Below are positions 20,106-31,047 of a stretch of DNA of 64,000 nucleotides, in pieces (position 1 is the stretch's first letter; each line of letters opens with the position of its first letter). The position numbers were made by a program, and so were the translations under genes. Source of the stretch: Persicaria tinctoria (taxonomy: Eukaryota; Streptophyta; Magnoliopsida; Caryophyllales; Polygonaceae); assembly GCA_037127255.1 (NCBI GenBank), contig JBANSL010000004.1:23009967-23073966 (forward strand), written 5' to 3'. The notes under the pieces are model-generated. The model saw only the letters and a program-made list of their open reading frames with translations, made no database searches and had not been told where the DNA came from.

Positions 20106-21737
20106 CTATGTCCCTTGGATCACCGAAGCTATAAGCTCCCTTCGTCCTTCATAAGACAAGTGCTTACCAACCCAACTAGAAAGTTTCTTACCGATCTTGT
20201 CCAAGAGAGGTCCATAGTGCGTCACCCGAAGGCCGCGAGGGCTTATGGGAACTCCAAGGTAATGGAAGGGGAATTCTCCTTTCTTGAACCCCGTCGTTCC
20301 CAAAATAGCTTGCTCTTTATTGGGAGGTACCGAAGCTAAGAATAACGAAGACTTCTCCTTGTTGACCGAGAGCCCCGAGGCCATCTCAAACCGCTGAAGA
20401 CAAGTCATCAAGCTCCTAACCGAACTCAAATCACCACGGCTAAAGAGAACTATATCATCGGAAAACATTAGGTGGGCAAGCCTAACACTCTCACAATGTT
20501 GATGGAAATGAAAACCAACCTTACTAGTCTCAACTTTGACAATCCTATAGAAGAATTCCATAGCTAAGACAAAAAGTAAGGGAGAGAGTGGATCACCTTG
20601 CCTAAGTCCCCTTTTACCTTCAAACATGCCATGTATGTCATTGTTCACCTTGATGGAGAAGGAGGTCGTATCAACACATTCCATCACCCAAGCTATGAAC
20701 TCTGGAAGGAAACCTAATTCACACAACACAAAGCGTAAGAACTTCCACGATAAAGAATCATAAGCCTTAGCTAGGTCAATGTTATGAAAACATCTCCTAG
20801 TTTCACGCTTAACATTATATTTGCGAAGAAGCTCTTGCACCAAGAAAATATTATCGGACATAAATCGATTAGGGATGAAAGCATTTTGGGCGAGATTCAC
20901 AACATAGCCAAGGCACTTTCCAAGCCTCAAAGTGAGGATCTTAGAAATAACCTCGTATGCTACATTGCAACAAGAGATCGGCCTAAAATGTTCCACCCTA
21001 ATCGACTCGTCCTTCTTAGGAATCAAGCTAATGATGGTGTGGTTCATTTATCGCAATAGTTTCCCCTTCCAGAAGAACTCTTTGACCGCCGAGCAAATTT
21101 CTGGTCCCGTGACATTCCATGAAGCCTTGAAGAAGCAAGAAGAGTAGCCATCCGAACCCGGAGCCTTGTCCTCTCCAATGCTCCACACGGCCGCTTTGAT
21201 CTCTTAATTCGAGACCGGTGCCATGAGCAAGCTCTTTTCCTCTTCATGGATTGAGGCTCCTCTAGCGAACCATGAGTTGGTGATCTCCACATCCGGTCCT
21301 GCGCAACCAAGAAGATTTTTGTAGTACTTGACAAACTCATTTGCAACATCTAGGCTTGAAGCTGTAATAGAACCATCACTCTTAGTCATAGAGACAATGT
21401 GTTTCCGATGGCTATTAAACTTCATTGATGAATGAAAATACTTATTGCATTGATCACTAAGGAGAATGTACTTAGCTTTGTCATGTTTTTTCAAATAGGC
21501 GTGTTCCACTTTGTTGATCCGATTAGCTAAGAGCCTTGCACTAGCCAAGGCCTCCTTCGCTTCATCACAACTAGGGTTAGCCACCGCAACCTCCATGGTC
21601 AAAGCCAAACCATCGTTGGCTCTCTTGGCTCTCTCGGTGATGTGGGTGTACTCCTTGCAATTCAGCGCCTTGAGGAGTCTTTTGAGCCATTTGAGAAGTT
21701 TGCAAAGGCAGAATTGGAATGACCCACCTCTAGGCAC
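20106..21737 (-). pseudogene. LINE F ORF2 reverse transcriptase
   Basis: From 21737 the linker between endonuclease and RT (NKVEHAYLKKHDKAKYILLSDQCNKYFHSSM) is readable, with a stop near 21206 and a start-free stretch to 21050. RT motifs follow in order: [70 protein letters not shown], and the catalytic box as FSDDIVLFS (FSDD rather than YADD, common in plant L1). RT would carry out target-primed reverse transcription in the nucleus. In-frame stops separate the pieces. Confidence 0.92.
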
Positions 21738-21776
21738 ATTCCAATTAGCCCTTACAATCTCAAGGTACTTTTCATC

Positions 21777-22532
21777 TTAGCTCCAAAGATTGAGGAATTT
21801 GAACATTCCCCCTTTCTTCCTCTCATTCCTACACAAAGAAACAACCGCCGACTTGTGGTCAGAGAGCTCCCTCGAAGCCGGGTAGTAAGTATGGCAAAAG
21901 AGGTTTCTATTGACCCATTCGGCATTAATAAGCACCCTATCAATCTTACTAGAGATGTTGCCATCCGACCAAGTAAACAAACTATCACTAGTGAAGGGAG
22001 AGTCGATCAAACCAAGGCTTTGGCAAGCTTCAACCATGTCCTTGCACTCATGGTTTGTAACCGGGACTCCATTTATCCTTTCCTCAAAGTTCATGACATT
22101 ATTGAAATCCCCCAAGGCCATCCAAGGGATCGAAAATCTGCACAAGATGTTAGCCAAACCTTCCCATATTTCTCTTCTATGAACCACCGAATGGAGTCAA
22201 TAGATGAAACATAACCCCATCTCAACACCCGTAGACTTGCCCTTCAAAATGCATCCCATGTGTTGAACACCAATCTCAATCACATTTAGGTGAACAAAGT
22301 TGGGATCCCACACAAGGAGCATTCGTCCTCTAGGGTCAAGGTGGAAATTGGAGGCATGTTCCCATTGAGAAAAGTGGGAAGATATAAATTTTTGAATATT
22401 AAAACGACCACTATGAGCTTTAGTTTCAAGGAAGCTACATACCTTAGCATCATGGTTCCGGACTAAGTTTCTCACACCTTTTTGTTTCAGGGGTTGGTTC
22501 AACCCCTTCAAATTCCAAGTTATGATTCTCAT
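21777..22532 (-). pseudogene. LINE F ORF2 endonuclease (AP-like)
   Basis: ORF2 starts at ATG 22532 with MRIITWNLKGLNQP, the strand containing the first catalytic Asn of exonuclease-endonuclease-phosphatase folds. It continues with the E-T-K motif (SFLETKAHSG) and LLVWDPNFVHLN. A frame interruption near 22190 is followed by IPWMALGDFNNVMNFEER (catalytic D-x-N), SLFTWSDGN...KIDRVLIN and ELSDHKSAVV (the terminal S-D-H). The domain would nick the target DNA to prime insertion. All catalytic landmarks are visible, but the frame is broken once. Confidence 0.92.
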
Positions 22533-22755
22533 GGAGACCTTTTGTTGCTTCTCCGAATCTCATTCCCTCCATGATCAGCCGAGTTGTTGTTGGTGCTTCC
22601 ATCCTTCGAAGGCCATTTTGCCTCCGCTCTCAAGGTGCAAATCACAACCCCTTTGCCATCACTTTCCTTATCCAAATTGCACCTCTCCTTCTTGGACATA
22701 ACCAAGGTAAAAGCCGTGGAATTTTCTCCTTCCTCCTCATCTTTACTACCCCAAG
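22533..22755 (-). pseudogene. LINE F ORF1 C-terminal end, beyond gypsy C
   Basis: This is the end of ORF1, separated from the rest by gypsy C. On the minus strand it reads SKDEEEGENSTAF and ends shortly before the ORF2 start at 22532. It is hydrophilic and carries no known domain. CCAAG at 22751-22755 is the duplicated target of gypsy C. Confidence 0.75.
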
Positions 22756-23991
22756 TGATACGTTTGGGATACCCGATCCTTCGCCTGTGGGCTTCAGATC
22801 AAGAACCACGCCGTATATTCGCTCCGATCTTGCAATGCTCTTTGATATCTCCTGATTTGGAACAATTCAAACAAGTGATTAAAATTCTGATTTAGCGACA
22901 GAATTAAACTTAGGGAAATTCAGCAACTTTAAAACAGGGAAATAGCGACAGAAACAGAGAACGAAGAACAGCGAGGAAGGCGGAGCCGGGTTGCGCGTTT
23001 GCTGGGCACACAGGCCTTCGGCCTCAGGGTGTACGAGTGATGCGCGCGGGAAGCTCTCGCTGGTAGCGATGGTGACAGCGAGCGAGGGCGAGCACACAAG
23101 GGAGCACGCGCGGGAGTTCCTGGGCGCTGGCGAGCACGGTGCGCGGGAGTTGTCGACGAGGCTGGGCGAGACGCTAGCGAGGCCGATGCGCCTTGCTCGC
23201 TGGGAGCGGTGCTCGCGGATGTCACCAAGGGCTGGGCTTTCCTCTTTTGCGACAGTTCTGACTTTAGGGTTGTGTTTGGATTTAGGCTTGTTGATGGAAT
23301 TCAAGGTGATGGTGATGGTATGTGATTGCCGAAATAATAAGAACACAAGAGCAAGATAGCTTTTGGGATTGACAATCGAAGAACCCTAGATCCGTTAAGG
23401 GTTTCTTCAATTCTAATTCAATCTCTGATTAATTCAAAGTGGGGAACATAAATTTATAGTAAACTAATGAGAAATCTAACCAATCCTTCCTTCCAAAGGA
23501 AAGGGGTTTGGATAGATTAATTCTACCTAATGATAAGTGAAATAACTTTAAGATAAATAAATCCTAAGAAGATAGATATTTAATAACTTGGTGGGTAAGT
23601 AATATATCTAGAAGAGATATAATTAATTTCCACCTTATTTATCTAATTTGCATATAATAACAAACTAATGATTAACATGGAACTCGGCCCATCCATGAAG
23701 CCCACTCGGCCAAGGTCCATTCGGCCATGTCTTGATCAAGGCGGGTGTAGCCGAGTCTTCATGAGCTCCGAGTGTGGACGCAAGCTCACTTCTTGTGTTG
23801 GCGGTGTAACCTTGAGCCAAGTGATCCAGGGTGGCTTGAACCCTTACTCTAAAGTCCCATGGCGACGGACAAGAAAGGCCTTAGTTGCATTTTGAATCTT
23901 CTTGGCCCTTGCACGAGTGACAGGGCCATCAAATGGAACCTTCATGTTGTCCTCAATGTCACCAGGAGTCATCGATAATTGAGAGGCATCA
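22756..23991 (-). repeat. gypsy C 3' LTR
   Basis: 1236 bp. On the minus strand its first ~150 bp continue the integrase reading frame (GPVTRARAKKIQNATKAF), so the polyprotein C-terminus is LTR-encoded. A GC-rich section (22980-23240) corresponds to the R/U5 side. Confidence 0.95.
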
Positions 23992-25442
23992 TTCTCCTCC
24001 ACTTGACTTCGATTTGTCCTCAAATCGTCGTCAGAGTCATCGTCAGGCACGAACAAGGATAGATCGGCGACGTTGAATGTAGAATGGACGCTGTACTTAT
24101 CGGCAAGGAGATCCAGCTTGTAGGCATTAGGACCCATCTTCTGAACCACTTTGAATGGTCCATCTCCCCTGGGGTCCAGCTTAGATTTCCGTTGTTGCGG
24201 AAACCTTTCCTTCCTGAGATGCAGCCATCCTAGATAACCAATGTTGAACTGCACATCCTTGCGATGCTTGTCCTTCGCGGCCTTGTATTGCGCTGTCTTC
24301 CTTTCCAGCTGCGCCTTGGTACGCTCATGCAAGCTTTTGATGAATTCCACTTGCTTAGCTGCATCCACGCTCTCCTTGTCCTTATATGGCCGAGGCATCA
24401 TGTCCACTGGAGTCAATGGATTTCGGCCATACACAACCTCGAAGGGGGTCATTTTTGTTACAGAGTGCCTAGACCTGTTATATGCAAACTCTACAAATGG
24501 TAGACAGTCTTTCCATCTCCGGAGGTTAGTTCGCAGCATGACTCTAAGGAGAGCCCCAAGAGTTCTATTTGTGACCTCAGTTTGGCCATCAGTTTGTGGG
24601 TGACAAGAAGTAGAAAATAGCAAATTTGTACCCAATTTAGACCATAAAGTTTTCCAAAAAGAGCTTAAGAATTTAGGATCACGATCAGAAACTATAGATA
24701 ATGACAATCCATGTAAGCGAACAACATCTTTGAAGAATAAATGAGCAACATGAATAGCATCATCAGTTTTATGACAAGGTATAAAGTGAGCCATTTTGGA
24801 AAATCTGTCTACAACAACAAATATGGAATCATGACCCTTAGAAGTTCTAGGCAATCCTACAATAAAATCCATAGAAACATCTTCCCAGGGTGCATTAGCA
24901 ATTGGCAAAGGTTGGTATAGACTATTAGCATTGGATTTCGATTTAGCTTTAGCACATGTAACACAACTTTTGACAAATCTCAGCACATAATTAGACATTT
25001 TAGGCCAAAAGTAATGTTCCTTTAGTCTAGCTAGTGTTTTTTCGAAACCCCCATGTCCCCTAGATTCATGTATTTCTTGGGTTAACAATCGGCGAATAGA
25101 AGAAGATGGGATACAAAGCTTGGCCATCTTGAATAAATACCCATTATCAACAAAAAATGAATCTACTTCACCTTTGGACACACATTGAGCATATATAGTT
25201 ATAAAGAAACTATCAGAAGCATACAGTTCCTTTATTAATGCAAAACCCAAAACATGTGCATCCATATGGTTTAAGAGGACATACCTTCGTGATAGCGCGT
25301 CAGCTACCACATTATCCTTTCCCTTTTTGTGGTGAACCACATAGGAAAAGGTCTCAATGAACTCCACCCATCGAGCAAGTCGCCTGCTGAGCACTGCTTG
25401 TCCTTTGAGGTACTTAAGAGCTTCATGATCCGAATGAATCAC
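23844..25442 (-). CDS. gypsy C integrase with LTR-encoded C-terminus
   Basis: A 532-codon open frame that starts inside RNase H (IHSDHEALKYL, WVEFIETFSYVVHHKKGKDN, VADALSRR). The integrase zinc domain follows (HESRGHGGFEKTLARLKEHY ... CVTCAKAK, H-x3-H/C-x2-C type). The catalytic core has D in MDFIVGLPRT, D in SIVSDRDPKF and E in TDGQTEVTNRTL. The GPF-type C-terminal domain shows HSTFNVADLSLF. The last ~50 residues, including GPVTRARAKKIQ, lie in the 3' LTR. I see no canonical chromodomain, but this basic GPxTRxRAKK tail resembles the CR motif of CRM-type centromeric elements. It would integrate the cDNA. It is intact over this span, but the polyprotein is cut by a stop just upstream (near 25470), and the frame ends earlier than in D. 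Confidence 0.92.
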   Translation of the reverse strand: MIHSDHEALKYLKGQAVLSRRLARWVEFIETFSYVVHHKKGKDNVVADALSRRYVLLNHMDAHVLGFALIKELYASDSFFITIYAQCVSKGEVDSFFVDNGYLFKMAKLCIPSSSIRRLLTQEIHESRGHGGFEKTLARLKEHYFWPKMSNYVLRFVKSCVTCAKAKSKSNANSLYQPLPIANAPWEDVSMDFIVGLPRTSKGHDSIFVVVDRFSKMAHFIPCHKTDDAIHVAHLFFKDVVRLHGLSLSIVSDRDPKFLSSFWKTLWSKLGTNLLFSTSCHPQTDGQTEVTNRTLGALLRVMLRTNLRRWKDCLPFVEFAYNRSRHSVTKMTPFEVVYGRNPLTPVDMMPRPYKDKESVDAAKQVEFIKSLHERTKAQLERKTAQYKAAKDKHRKDVQFNIGYLGWLHLRKERFPQQRKSKLDPRGDGPFKVVQKMGPNAYKLDLLADKYSVHSTFNVADLSLFVPDDDSDDDLRTNRSQVEENDASQLSMTPGDIEDNMKVPFDGPVTRARAKKIQNATKAFLVRRHGTLE

Positions 25443-25469
25443 AAACTCCTTAGGCCAGAGATAATGTTG

Positions 25470-26678
25470 CTAAGTCTGTAAGCAGCGAACCAAAGCAAAT
25501 AGCTCCTTGTCGTAGGTAGAATAGTTGAGCTCAGCGGCGCCCAACCTTTCGCTGAAGTAGGCGATGGGACGCTTGTTATGTAATAGGACCCCTCCAATGC
25601 CAGTGCCAGAAGCGTCACACTCGAGCTCAAAAGGTTGAGCAAAGTCAGGTAACTGCAGCACTGGGGCGTGTGTCAGGCGATCCTTGAGAGCGTCGAAAGC
25701 CTTTTGATGTGAGTCAGACCAGCGAAATGTCACATCCTTCTTTGTCAGCTCATGCAGGAGGGCGGCAATCAGGCTGAAATCCTTGATAAAACGTCGATAG
25801 AAGCCAGCAAGGCCCAAGAATGAGCGGACATGGGTGGGTGTAGTCGGCCTAGCCCACTCCTGAATAGCACGAATCTTCTCCTCATCCACCTTTAATCCAG
25901 ATGCAGTCACTACAAAACCAAGAAAAATGGTAGACTCGGATGCAAAAGAACACTTTTTTAAATTGGCATATAATTTCTCTTTTCTTAGACAATCAAAAAC
26001 CAATTTTAAGTGACTTAAATGATCATGCATATTCTTACTGTAGATTAAAATATCGTCAAAATAGACAACGACAAATTTTCCTAAGTGTCTTCTAAGCACA
26101 TGGTTCATAAGCCTCATAAATGTAGAAGGTGCATTTGTTAAACCAAAAGGCATTACTAACCATTCATATAAGCCATACTTAGTTTTAAAGGCCGTTTTCC
26201 ATTCATCACCCTGTTTCATCCTAATTTGATGATATCCACTTCTAAGGTCAAATTTAGAGAAAATAACAGCACCATGAAGTTCATCAAGCATATCATCTAA
26301 ACGAGGAATAGGGTGGGGATACTTAACCGTTATTTGGTTGATTGCGCGACAATAAACGCACATGCGCCAGGAGCCATCCTTCTTTGGAACCAATATGACT
26401 GCCACGGCACAGGGAGACAGGCTCTCACGAACAAAGCCTTTATCCATCAAATCTGTGACCTGGCGTTGCAGCTCGTTTGTCTCCTCAGGACTAGCTCTAT
26501 AAGCGGCGCGATTAGGCAAGGCTGCTCCAGGCACAACGTCAATCTGATGCTCAATACCTCTAATAGGAGGCAAGCCTTGGGGTAGTTCAGCTGGAAGCAC
26601 ATCCAAGTAATCCTGCAGAAGAGCAGCAATAGGTGCAGGAATATGACTCAATTCAACATTAAGTAATACCTGTTTCAT
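25470..26678 (-). CDS. gypsy C reverse transcriptase and RNase H
   Basis: The open frame begins at the end of the protease linker ([20 protein letters not shown]) and contains the RT in full: [56 protein letters not shown], and the catalytic [14 protein letters not shown] (YxDD). It then passes the connection segment ([15 protein letters not shown]) into RNase H ([17 protein letters not shown] with catalytic D, and [17 protein letters not shown] with catalytic E). A TGG-to-TAG change in the next codon (LQT-stop-QHYL) ends the frame. VYCRAI where VDFRAI is usual (Asp replaced in the first RT catalytic motif region) also suggests decay. Confidence 0.93.
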   Translation of the reverse strand: MKQVLLNVELSHIPAPIAALLQDYLDVLPAELPQGLPPIRGIEHQIDVVPGAALPNRAAYRASPEETNELQRQVTDLMDKGFVRESLSPCAVAVILVPKKDGSWRMCVYCRAINQITVKYPHPIPRLDDMLDELHGAVIFSKFDLRSGYHQIRMKQGDEWKTAFKTKYGLYEWLVMPFGLTNAPSTFMRLMNHVLRRHLGKFVVVYFDDILIYSKNMHDHLSHLKLVFDCLRKEKLYANLKKCSFASESTIFLGFVVTASGLKVDEEKIRAIQEWARPTTPTHVRSFLGLAGFYRRFIKDFSLIAALLHELTKKDVTFRWSDSHQKAFDALKDRLTHAPVLQLPDFAQPFELECDASGTGIGGVLLHNKRPIAYFSERLGAAELNYSTYDKELFALVRCLQT

Positions 26679-26726
26679 GACCAGAAGAATGTGAGGTCGA
26701 TGAGCATTCCAAGTGATGGTCCCTTG

Positions 26727-28223
26727 CTAAGGGTGAGAGACCAACGATCGACGTTCCACAAAGCCCTTAAGTGATGCAGAAGAGGGCTTAGAAGACGTCG
26801 GATGGGAAGGAGAATGCGTCAAGGGGGCTGCAGGGGCTGCGGCGGGTGCTGCTGCTGGGGCCGCGGGCGCGGCGTTTGGGGCCGCGGGGGCGGCTGGTGC
26901 AGCCGAACTTCCTTGGAGCTTCTCCACTCTTTCAGCTTCTCTTTCGGCGTTCCTTTGTTGCTGCTTGCGCACCTGGTCCTTCAGTATAATTTGTGGTGAT
27001 AAGGGTAGGAGAGTAACTCTCCTCCCGTCATAGGTGAAAGCATATGTATTTGCACGTCCATCATGAAGGACATTACGATCATACAACCAAGGACGCCCTA
27101 ACAATATATGACTATAATCCATGCGAGCAACATCACATAATACTTTATCATGATATGTTCCAATTGAAAGGGAAACTAAACATTGTTTGGTGACCAATAT
27201 ATCAGAACCATCATCAGTAATGCCATTTAAACCATAGTGAGTAGCTCGAGGAGTTGTAGGTAAATGGAGGAAATTGACTACCTTTTCACTGATGAGATTG
27301 CAGCAACTCCCACCATCGATGATAAGGGTTAAGGTAGCCTCACGAACCAAGCATCTGGTGTGGAATATGTTCTCCCTTTGATCAGCCATGGGAGATTTCT
27401 GAATGTGTAGGACCCGTCGATTGATAATGCAAAGCACGTTGTCGTACTGGGAAGTATCGATCTCCTCAATGGGCTCAGTCGACTGGTCCTCCTCCACTTC
27501 ACTCGAAACTACCAGGTCCTCAGCAGTCTCCTCCTCATAGTAATGGTCTCCCAAATCGTTGAGAAGAACCTTCCTTTTCTGGGGGCAATTGCGAGAGACA
27601 TGCCCAGAACCTCCACAAGTGAAGCAGCGGATATCTTTGTTGCGATCTGTAGAAGGGGCAGCAACTCTTCTAGTTTCAACCTGATAACCCTGTTGAGGTG
27701 AGTTGGAAACTCCCTTTTGCTTCATAGAAGGGTTAGAAGTAGAAGGCTTAGATGGACCAGAAGGGTTAACGGGAACAAACCTGCGACCTTGGGAGGCCGG
27801 ATCGAATCTGCTCCGTTGTAGCCGAAGTTGCTGCTGTTGTTGCTCATACAGAAACTGTGCTTTATGAGTCAAAGTGTTAATATCTCTAATGGAATGGATA
27901 GATAAAGGATTTTTAATAGAAATATTAAGACCAGCAAGAAATTGAGTACACAAAGCACGTTCAGTAAGATAAACATTAGCCTGATGGGAGAGTCGTTCAA
28001 GTTCATCCCTAAAGTCATTCGGAGAGCGAGTTCCTTGTCGGCAGGAAGCGAGCTGCATCCTCATGGACTCCGTGTATTCCTTAGGCACATGTCTCTTCTT
28101 TAGGAGATAGCGAAGTTGTGGCCAAGTTTCAACAGGTTGCTTGTCCTGACGGCGGCGCATCTCACGAATGCGGAACCACCAGTTGCGAGCTTTACCTACT
28201 AAATGCAATATAACAACTTCCAA
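26727..28223 (-). CDS. gypsy C gag (C-terminal part) and protease
   Basis: The frame begins VVILHLVGKARNWWFRIRE, inside the retrotransposon gag domain, and continues through LASCRQGTRSPNDFRDELER and QFLAGLNISIKNPL. A CCHC knuckle follows (CFTCGGSGHVSRNC, CX2CX4HX4C, near 27620-27580). The aspartic protease is LIIDGGSCCNLISEKVV, where the active-site triplet is D-G-G, as in many plant chromoviruses, with ILLGRPWLYDR as its second conserved block. The C-terminus is an Ala/Pro-rich linker (near 26820-26910). The frame's natural start was lost in an upstream deletion. Confidence 0.9.
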   Translation of the reverse strand: MEVVILHLVGKARNWWFRIREMRRRQDKQPVETWPQLRYLLKKRHVPKEYTESMRMQLASCRQGTRSPNDFRDELERLSHQANVYLTERALCTQFLAGLNISIKNPLSIHSIRDINTLTHKAQFLYEQQQQQLRLQRSRFDPASQGRRFVPVNPSGPSKPSTSNPSMKQKGVSNSPQQGYQVETRRVAAPSTDRNKDIRCFTCGGSGHVSRNCPQKRKVLLNDLGDHYYEEETAEDLVVSSEVEEDQSTEPIEEIDTSQYDNVLCIINRRVLHIQKSPMADQRENIFHTRCLVREATLTLIIDGGSCCNLISEKVVNFLHLPTTPRATHYGLNGITDDGSDILVTKQCLVSLSIGTYHDKVLCDVARMDYSHILLGRPWLYDRNVLHDGRANTYAFTYDGRRVTLLPLSPQIILKDQVRKQQQRNAEREAERVEKLQGSSAAPAAPAAPNAAPAAPAAAPAAAPAAPLTHSPSHPTSSKPSSASLKGFVERRSLVSHP

Positions 28224-28792
28224 CTTTCAATTTCATCCCAGTTAGCACGAGTATAGAACGGCTGCTGTGGACGCTGATGGGGTCGTCCCTGCTGCTGCCG
28301 TGGGTGCTGGGGCTCAGGGCGATCCTGGCGGCCATTGAAGCCCGCTAAAGGATCGTCGTCATGCTCTCCAGGGAAAGGATTAGTAGTAGCAGATCTTAGC
28401 TGATAATGTAATTGACCAGAAGGAGGAGGGTGACCCGAATAAAAGGTGTTACCTGCAGGTTGCTGATTACCTGTAGGGGGCACAGTACCCGAAGGTGGTG
28501 TAGTATCTGGGGGTGGTGGAGGCGGCTTTCCTCCAGAAGGAGGTGTAGATCCAGAAGCCTCCGCCTGTTTGGACTCCTCCCATTGCCGAGCAACTGCATG
28601 TTTGACGACGTCAGATAACCGTAGGAGGTCCTCTTTGCGTCCGATAGCTCGACGATTTTCAGCCTCTGCTAGCTCCTGTCGTGTCACCAGAGTAGACTTT
28701 TGGACAGCAGAGTCAATAATAAACTGCATAGCCTCAGCAGTAATGCCAGCAAGTGGGGTAGGGGAAGAGTTGGGGTCGCTATCGTTCGCCAT
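28199..28792 (-). pseudogene. gypsy C gag N-terminus, truncated by an internal deletion
   Basis: Starts at ATG 28792 (MANDSDPNSSPTPLAGITAE). It has a helical N-terminal part and a Pro-rich linker (GGKPPPPPPDTTPPSG) and reads to FYTRANWDEIESWKLLYCI, then a stop. In sister element D the same point (FHTRANWDD) is followed by about 250 bp encoding the first part of the capsid domain before KLEVVILHLVGKAR. Here those bases are missing and the frame is shifted. The product would be a gag stub. The leader between PBS and this ATG (28793-29793) contains no gene. Confidence 0.85.
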
Positions 28793-29793
28793 GTTCCTAC
28801 AATATCAGAAGAGCAACAAGTAAACGAAGCAAAGACCAGAAACCAAGTAATGCAAGCTCTAGTGATTCCTAAGAGTGATTCACGGTTTTAGAAATCAAAG
28901 AGCGAGAAAACAAGGCACAATATTCAAGCACTTCCCCTGGACACATAATTTTGCAATATTGAAGACAGCAAGTAATAATCCAAATTGCAAATTAAATCAG
29001 CCACAAGTCGGATATCAAGGATAGCAAGTATAAACAAGCGGCTTAATGTGGAAGAATAAGAACTACAATGTGATGCTTAAATAATATGAATGTGTAATAA
29101 TCGACAAAAGCAATCACAAGGGCAATCAAGTGCACACACTCCGCCAACTATTATCTGACGGTTGCAACACGGTTTAGAGAAAGAGGGGTGTGACCAAGGC
29201 TCCACTGTCGGCACAGCACAAAATCACACAAGTAGGGTTCTTTTGTAATGCTTTAAACCGTTTAGATCATCTAACATGTAGCAAGCAAAGAACTCAGAGT
29301 TACTAACTCAATGATGTAATGAAAGAATGCTCTATATAATATATGTTTTTTTTTTTTTTGAATTCGGCTTTTTCTGTTTTTTTTATATAAGGGACAAGTT
29401 GCTGTAAATTGGAGGGAGCAACCGAAATTGAAGAGCAAAAATAAAATAAAAAGCTACGATGATCTAAAAGTAAGCAAAAATAAAGAAAATAGGGAAATTA
29501 GGCTAGAAACTGGAAAAAATAGGGTTCTTTAGTGGTGCAAGTTTATAAAATGCTTTTAATCCAAGAATCACAGTCATAGGCATGATATGTAGCAACTAGG
29601 AATAAAAGATCACAACTTGCAATCAAGAAATCAATATCGTCCAAATTATAGATCCAAACAAAGAATAACAAAAATAAAGTGCCAATTTTTATGGGTAAAG
29701 ATTCAATTTTTATGCAGCGGCTATGGTGAAAAATAAGGCACGAAAAAGAAATCACTCAAATAGAAATCAAGAGAGTAAAGAACTTGCATTAAC
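28793..29793 (-). other. gypsy C untranslated leader
   Basis: About 1 kb between the primer site and the gag start, AT-rich with a poly(T) run near 29346-29359. A collinear leader is present in element D (53920-54935). No coding function is seen. Confidence 0.75.
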
Positions 29794-29809
29794 CTGAAAT
29801 CCGATACCA
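29794..29809 (-). other. gypsy C primer-binding site
   Basis: The minus strand reads TGGTATCGGATTTCAG two bases after the 5' LTR. The first seven bases match the initiator-Met complement. The rest departs from it, so the exact primer tRNA is uncertain. Confidence 0.65.
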
Positions 29810-29811
29810 CT

Positions 29812-31047
29812 TGATACGTTTGGGATACCCGATCCTTCGCCTGTGGGCTTCAGATCAAGAACCACGCCGTATATTCGCTCCGATCTTGCAATGCTCTTTG
29901 ATATCTCCTGATTTGGAACAATTCAAACAAGTGATTAAAATTCTGATTTAGCAACAGAATTAAACTTAGGGAAATTCAGCAACTTTAAAACAGGGAAATA
30001 GCGACAGAAACAGAGAACAAAGAACAGCGAGGAAGGCGGAGCCGGGTTGCGCGTTTGCTGGGCACACAGGCCTTCGGCCTCAGGGTGTGCGAGTGATGCG
30101 CGCGGGAAGCTCTCGCTGGTAGCGATGGTGACAGCGAGCGAGGGCGAGCGCACAAGGGAGCGCGCGCGGGAGTTCCTGGGCGCTGGCGAGCACGGTGCGC
30201 GGGAGTTTTCGACGAGGCTGGGCGAGACGCTGGCGAGGCCGATGCGCCTTGCTCGCTGGGAGCGGTGCTCGCGGATGTCACCAAGGGCTGGGCTTTCCTC
30301 TTTTGCGACAGTTCTGACTTTAGGGTTGTGTTTGGATTTAGGCTTGTTGATGGAATTCAAGGTGATGGTGATGGTATGTGATTGCCGAAATAATAAGAAC
30401 ACAAGAGCAAGATAGCTTTTGGGATTGACAATCGAAGAACCCTAGATCCGTTAAGGGTTTCTTCAATTCTAATTCAATCTCTGATTAATTCAAAGTGCGG
30501 AACATAAATTTATAGTAAACTAATGAGAAATCTAACCAATCCTTCCTTGTAAAGGAAAGGGGTTTGGATAGATTAATTCTACCTAATGATAAGTGAAATA
30601 ACTTTAAGATAAATAAATCCTAAGAAGATAGATATTTAATAACTTGGTGGGTAAGTAATATATCTAGAAGAGATATAATTAATTTCCACCTTATTTATCT
30701 AATTTGCATAAAATAACAAACTAATGATTAACATGGAACTCGGCCCATCCATGAAGCCCACTCGGCCAAGGCCCATTCGGCCATGTCTTGATCAAGGCGG
30801 GTGTAGCCGAGTCTTCATGAGCTCCGAGTGTGGACGCAAGCTCACTTCTTGTGCTGGCGGTGTAACCTTGAGCCAAGTGATCTAGGGTGGCCTGAACCCT
30901 TGCTCTAAAGTCCCATGGTGATGGACAAGAAAGGCCTTAGTTGCATTTTGAATCTTCTTGGCCCTTGCACGAGTGACAGGGCCATCAAATGGAACCTTCA
31001 TGTTGTCCTCAATGTCACCAGGAGTCATCGATAATTGAGCGGCATCA
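29812..31047 (-). repeat. gypsy C 5' LTR
   Basis: 1236 bp, the same length as the 3' LTR and nearly identical to it. It also carries the LTR-resident copy of the polyprotein tail (31040-30882), which is not translated from this LTR. Confidence 0.95.

Larger units (their letters stand above)
22756..31047 (-). mobile_element. Ty3/gypsy element 'C' (chromovirus, CRM-like), with both LTRs
   Basis: Two 1236-bp LTRs (22756-23991 and 29812-31047) start and end TGATGCC...GTATCA on the minus strand and are flanked by CCAAG (22751-22755 and 31048-31052). Internally the minus strand encodes gag, protease, RT, RNase H and integrase in gypsy order. The LTRs differ at roughly 15-20 positions by eye, so the insertion is fairly young. 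A ~250-bp gag deletion and at least one nonsense codon disable it. It belongs to the same family as element D. Confidence 0.95.

Noticed and set aside
22879..23359. Ala/Ser/Arg-rich 100-155 residue frames on both strands (also 29935-30415, 53272-53792, 60580-61100)
   Set aside because: All fall in the GC-rich part of gypsy C/D LTRs, where several frames stay open by composition.
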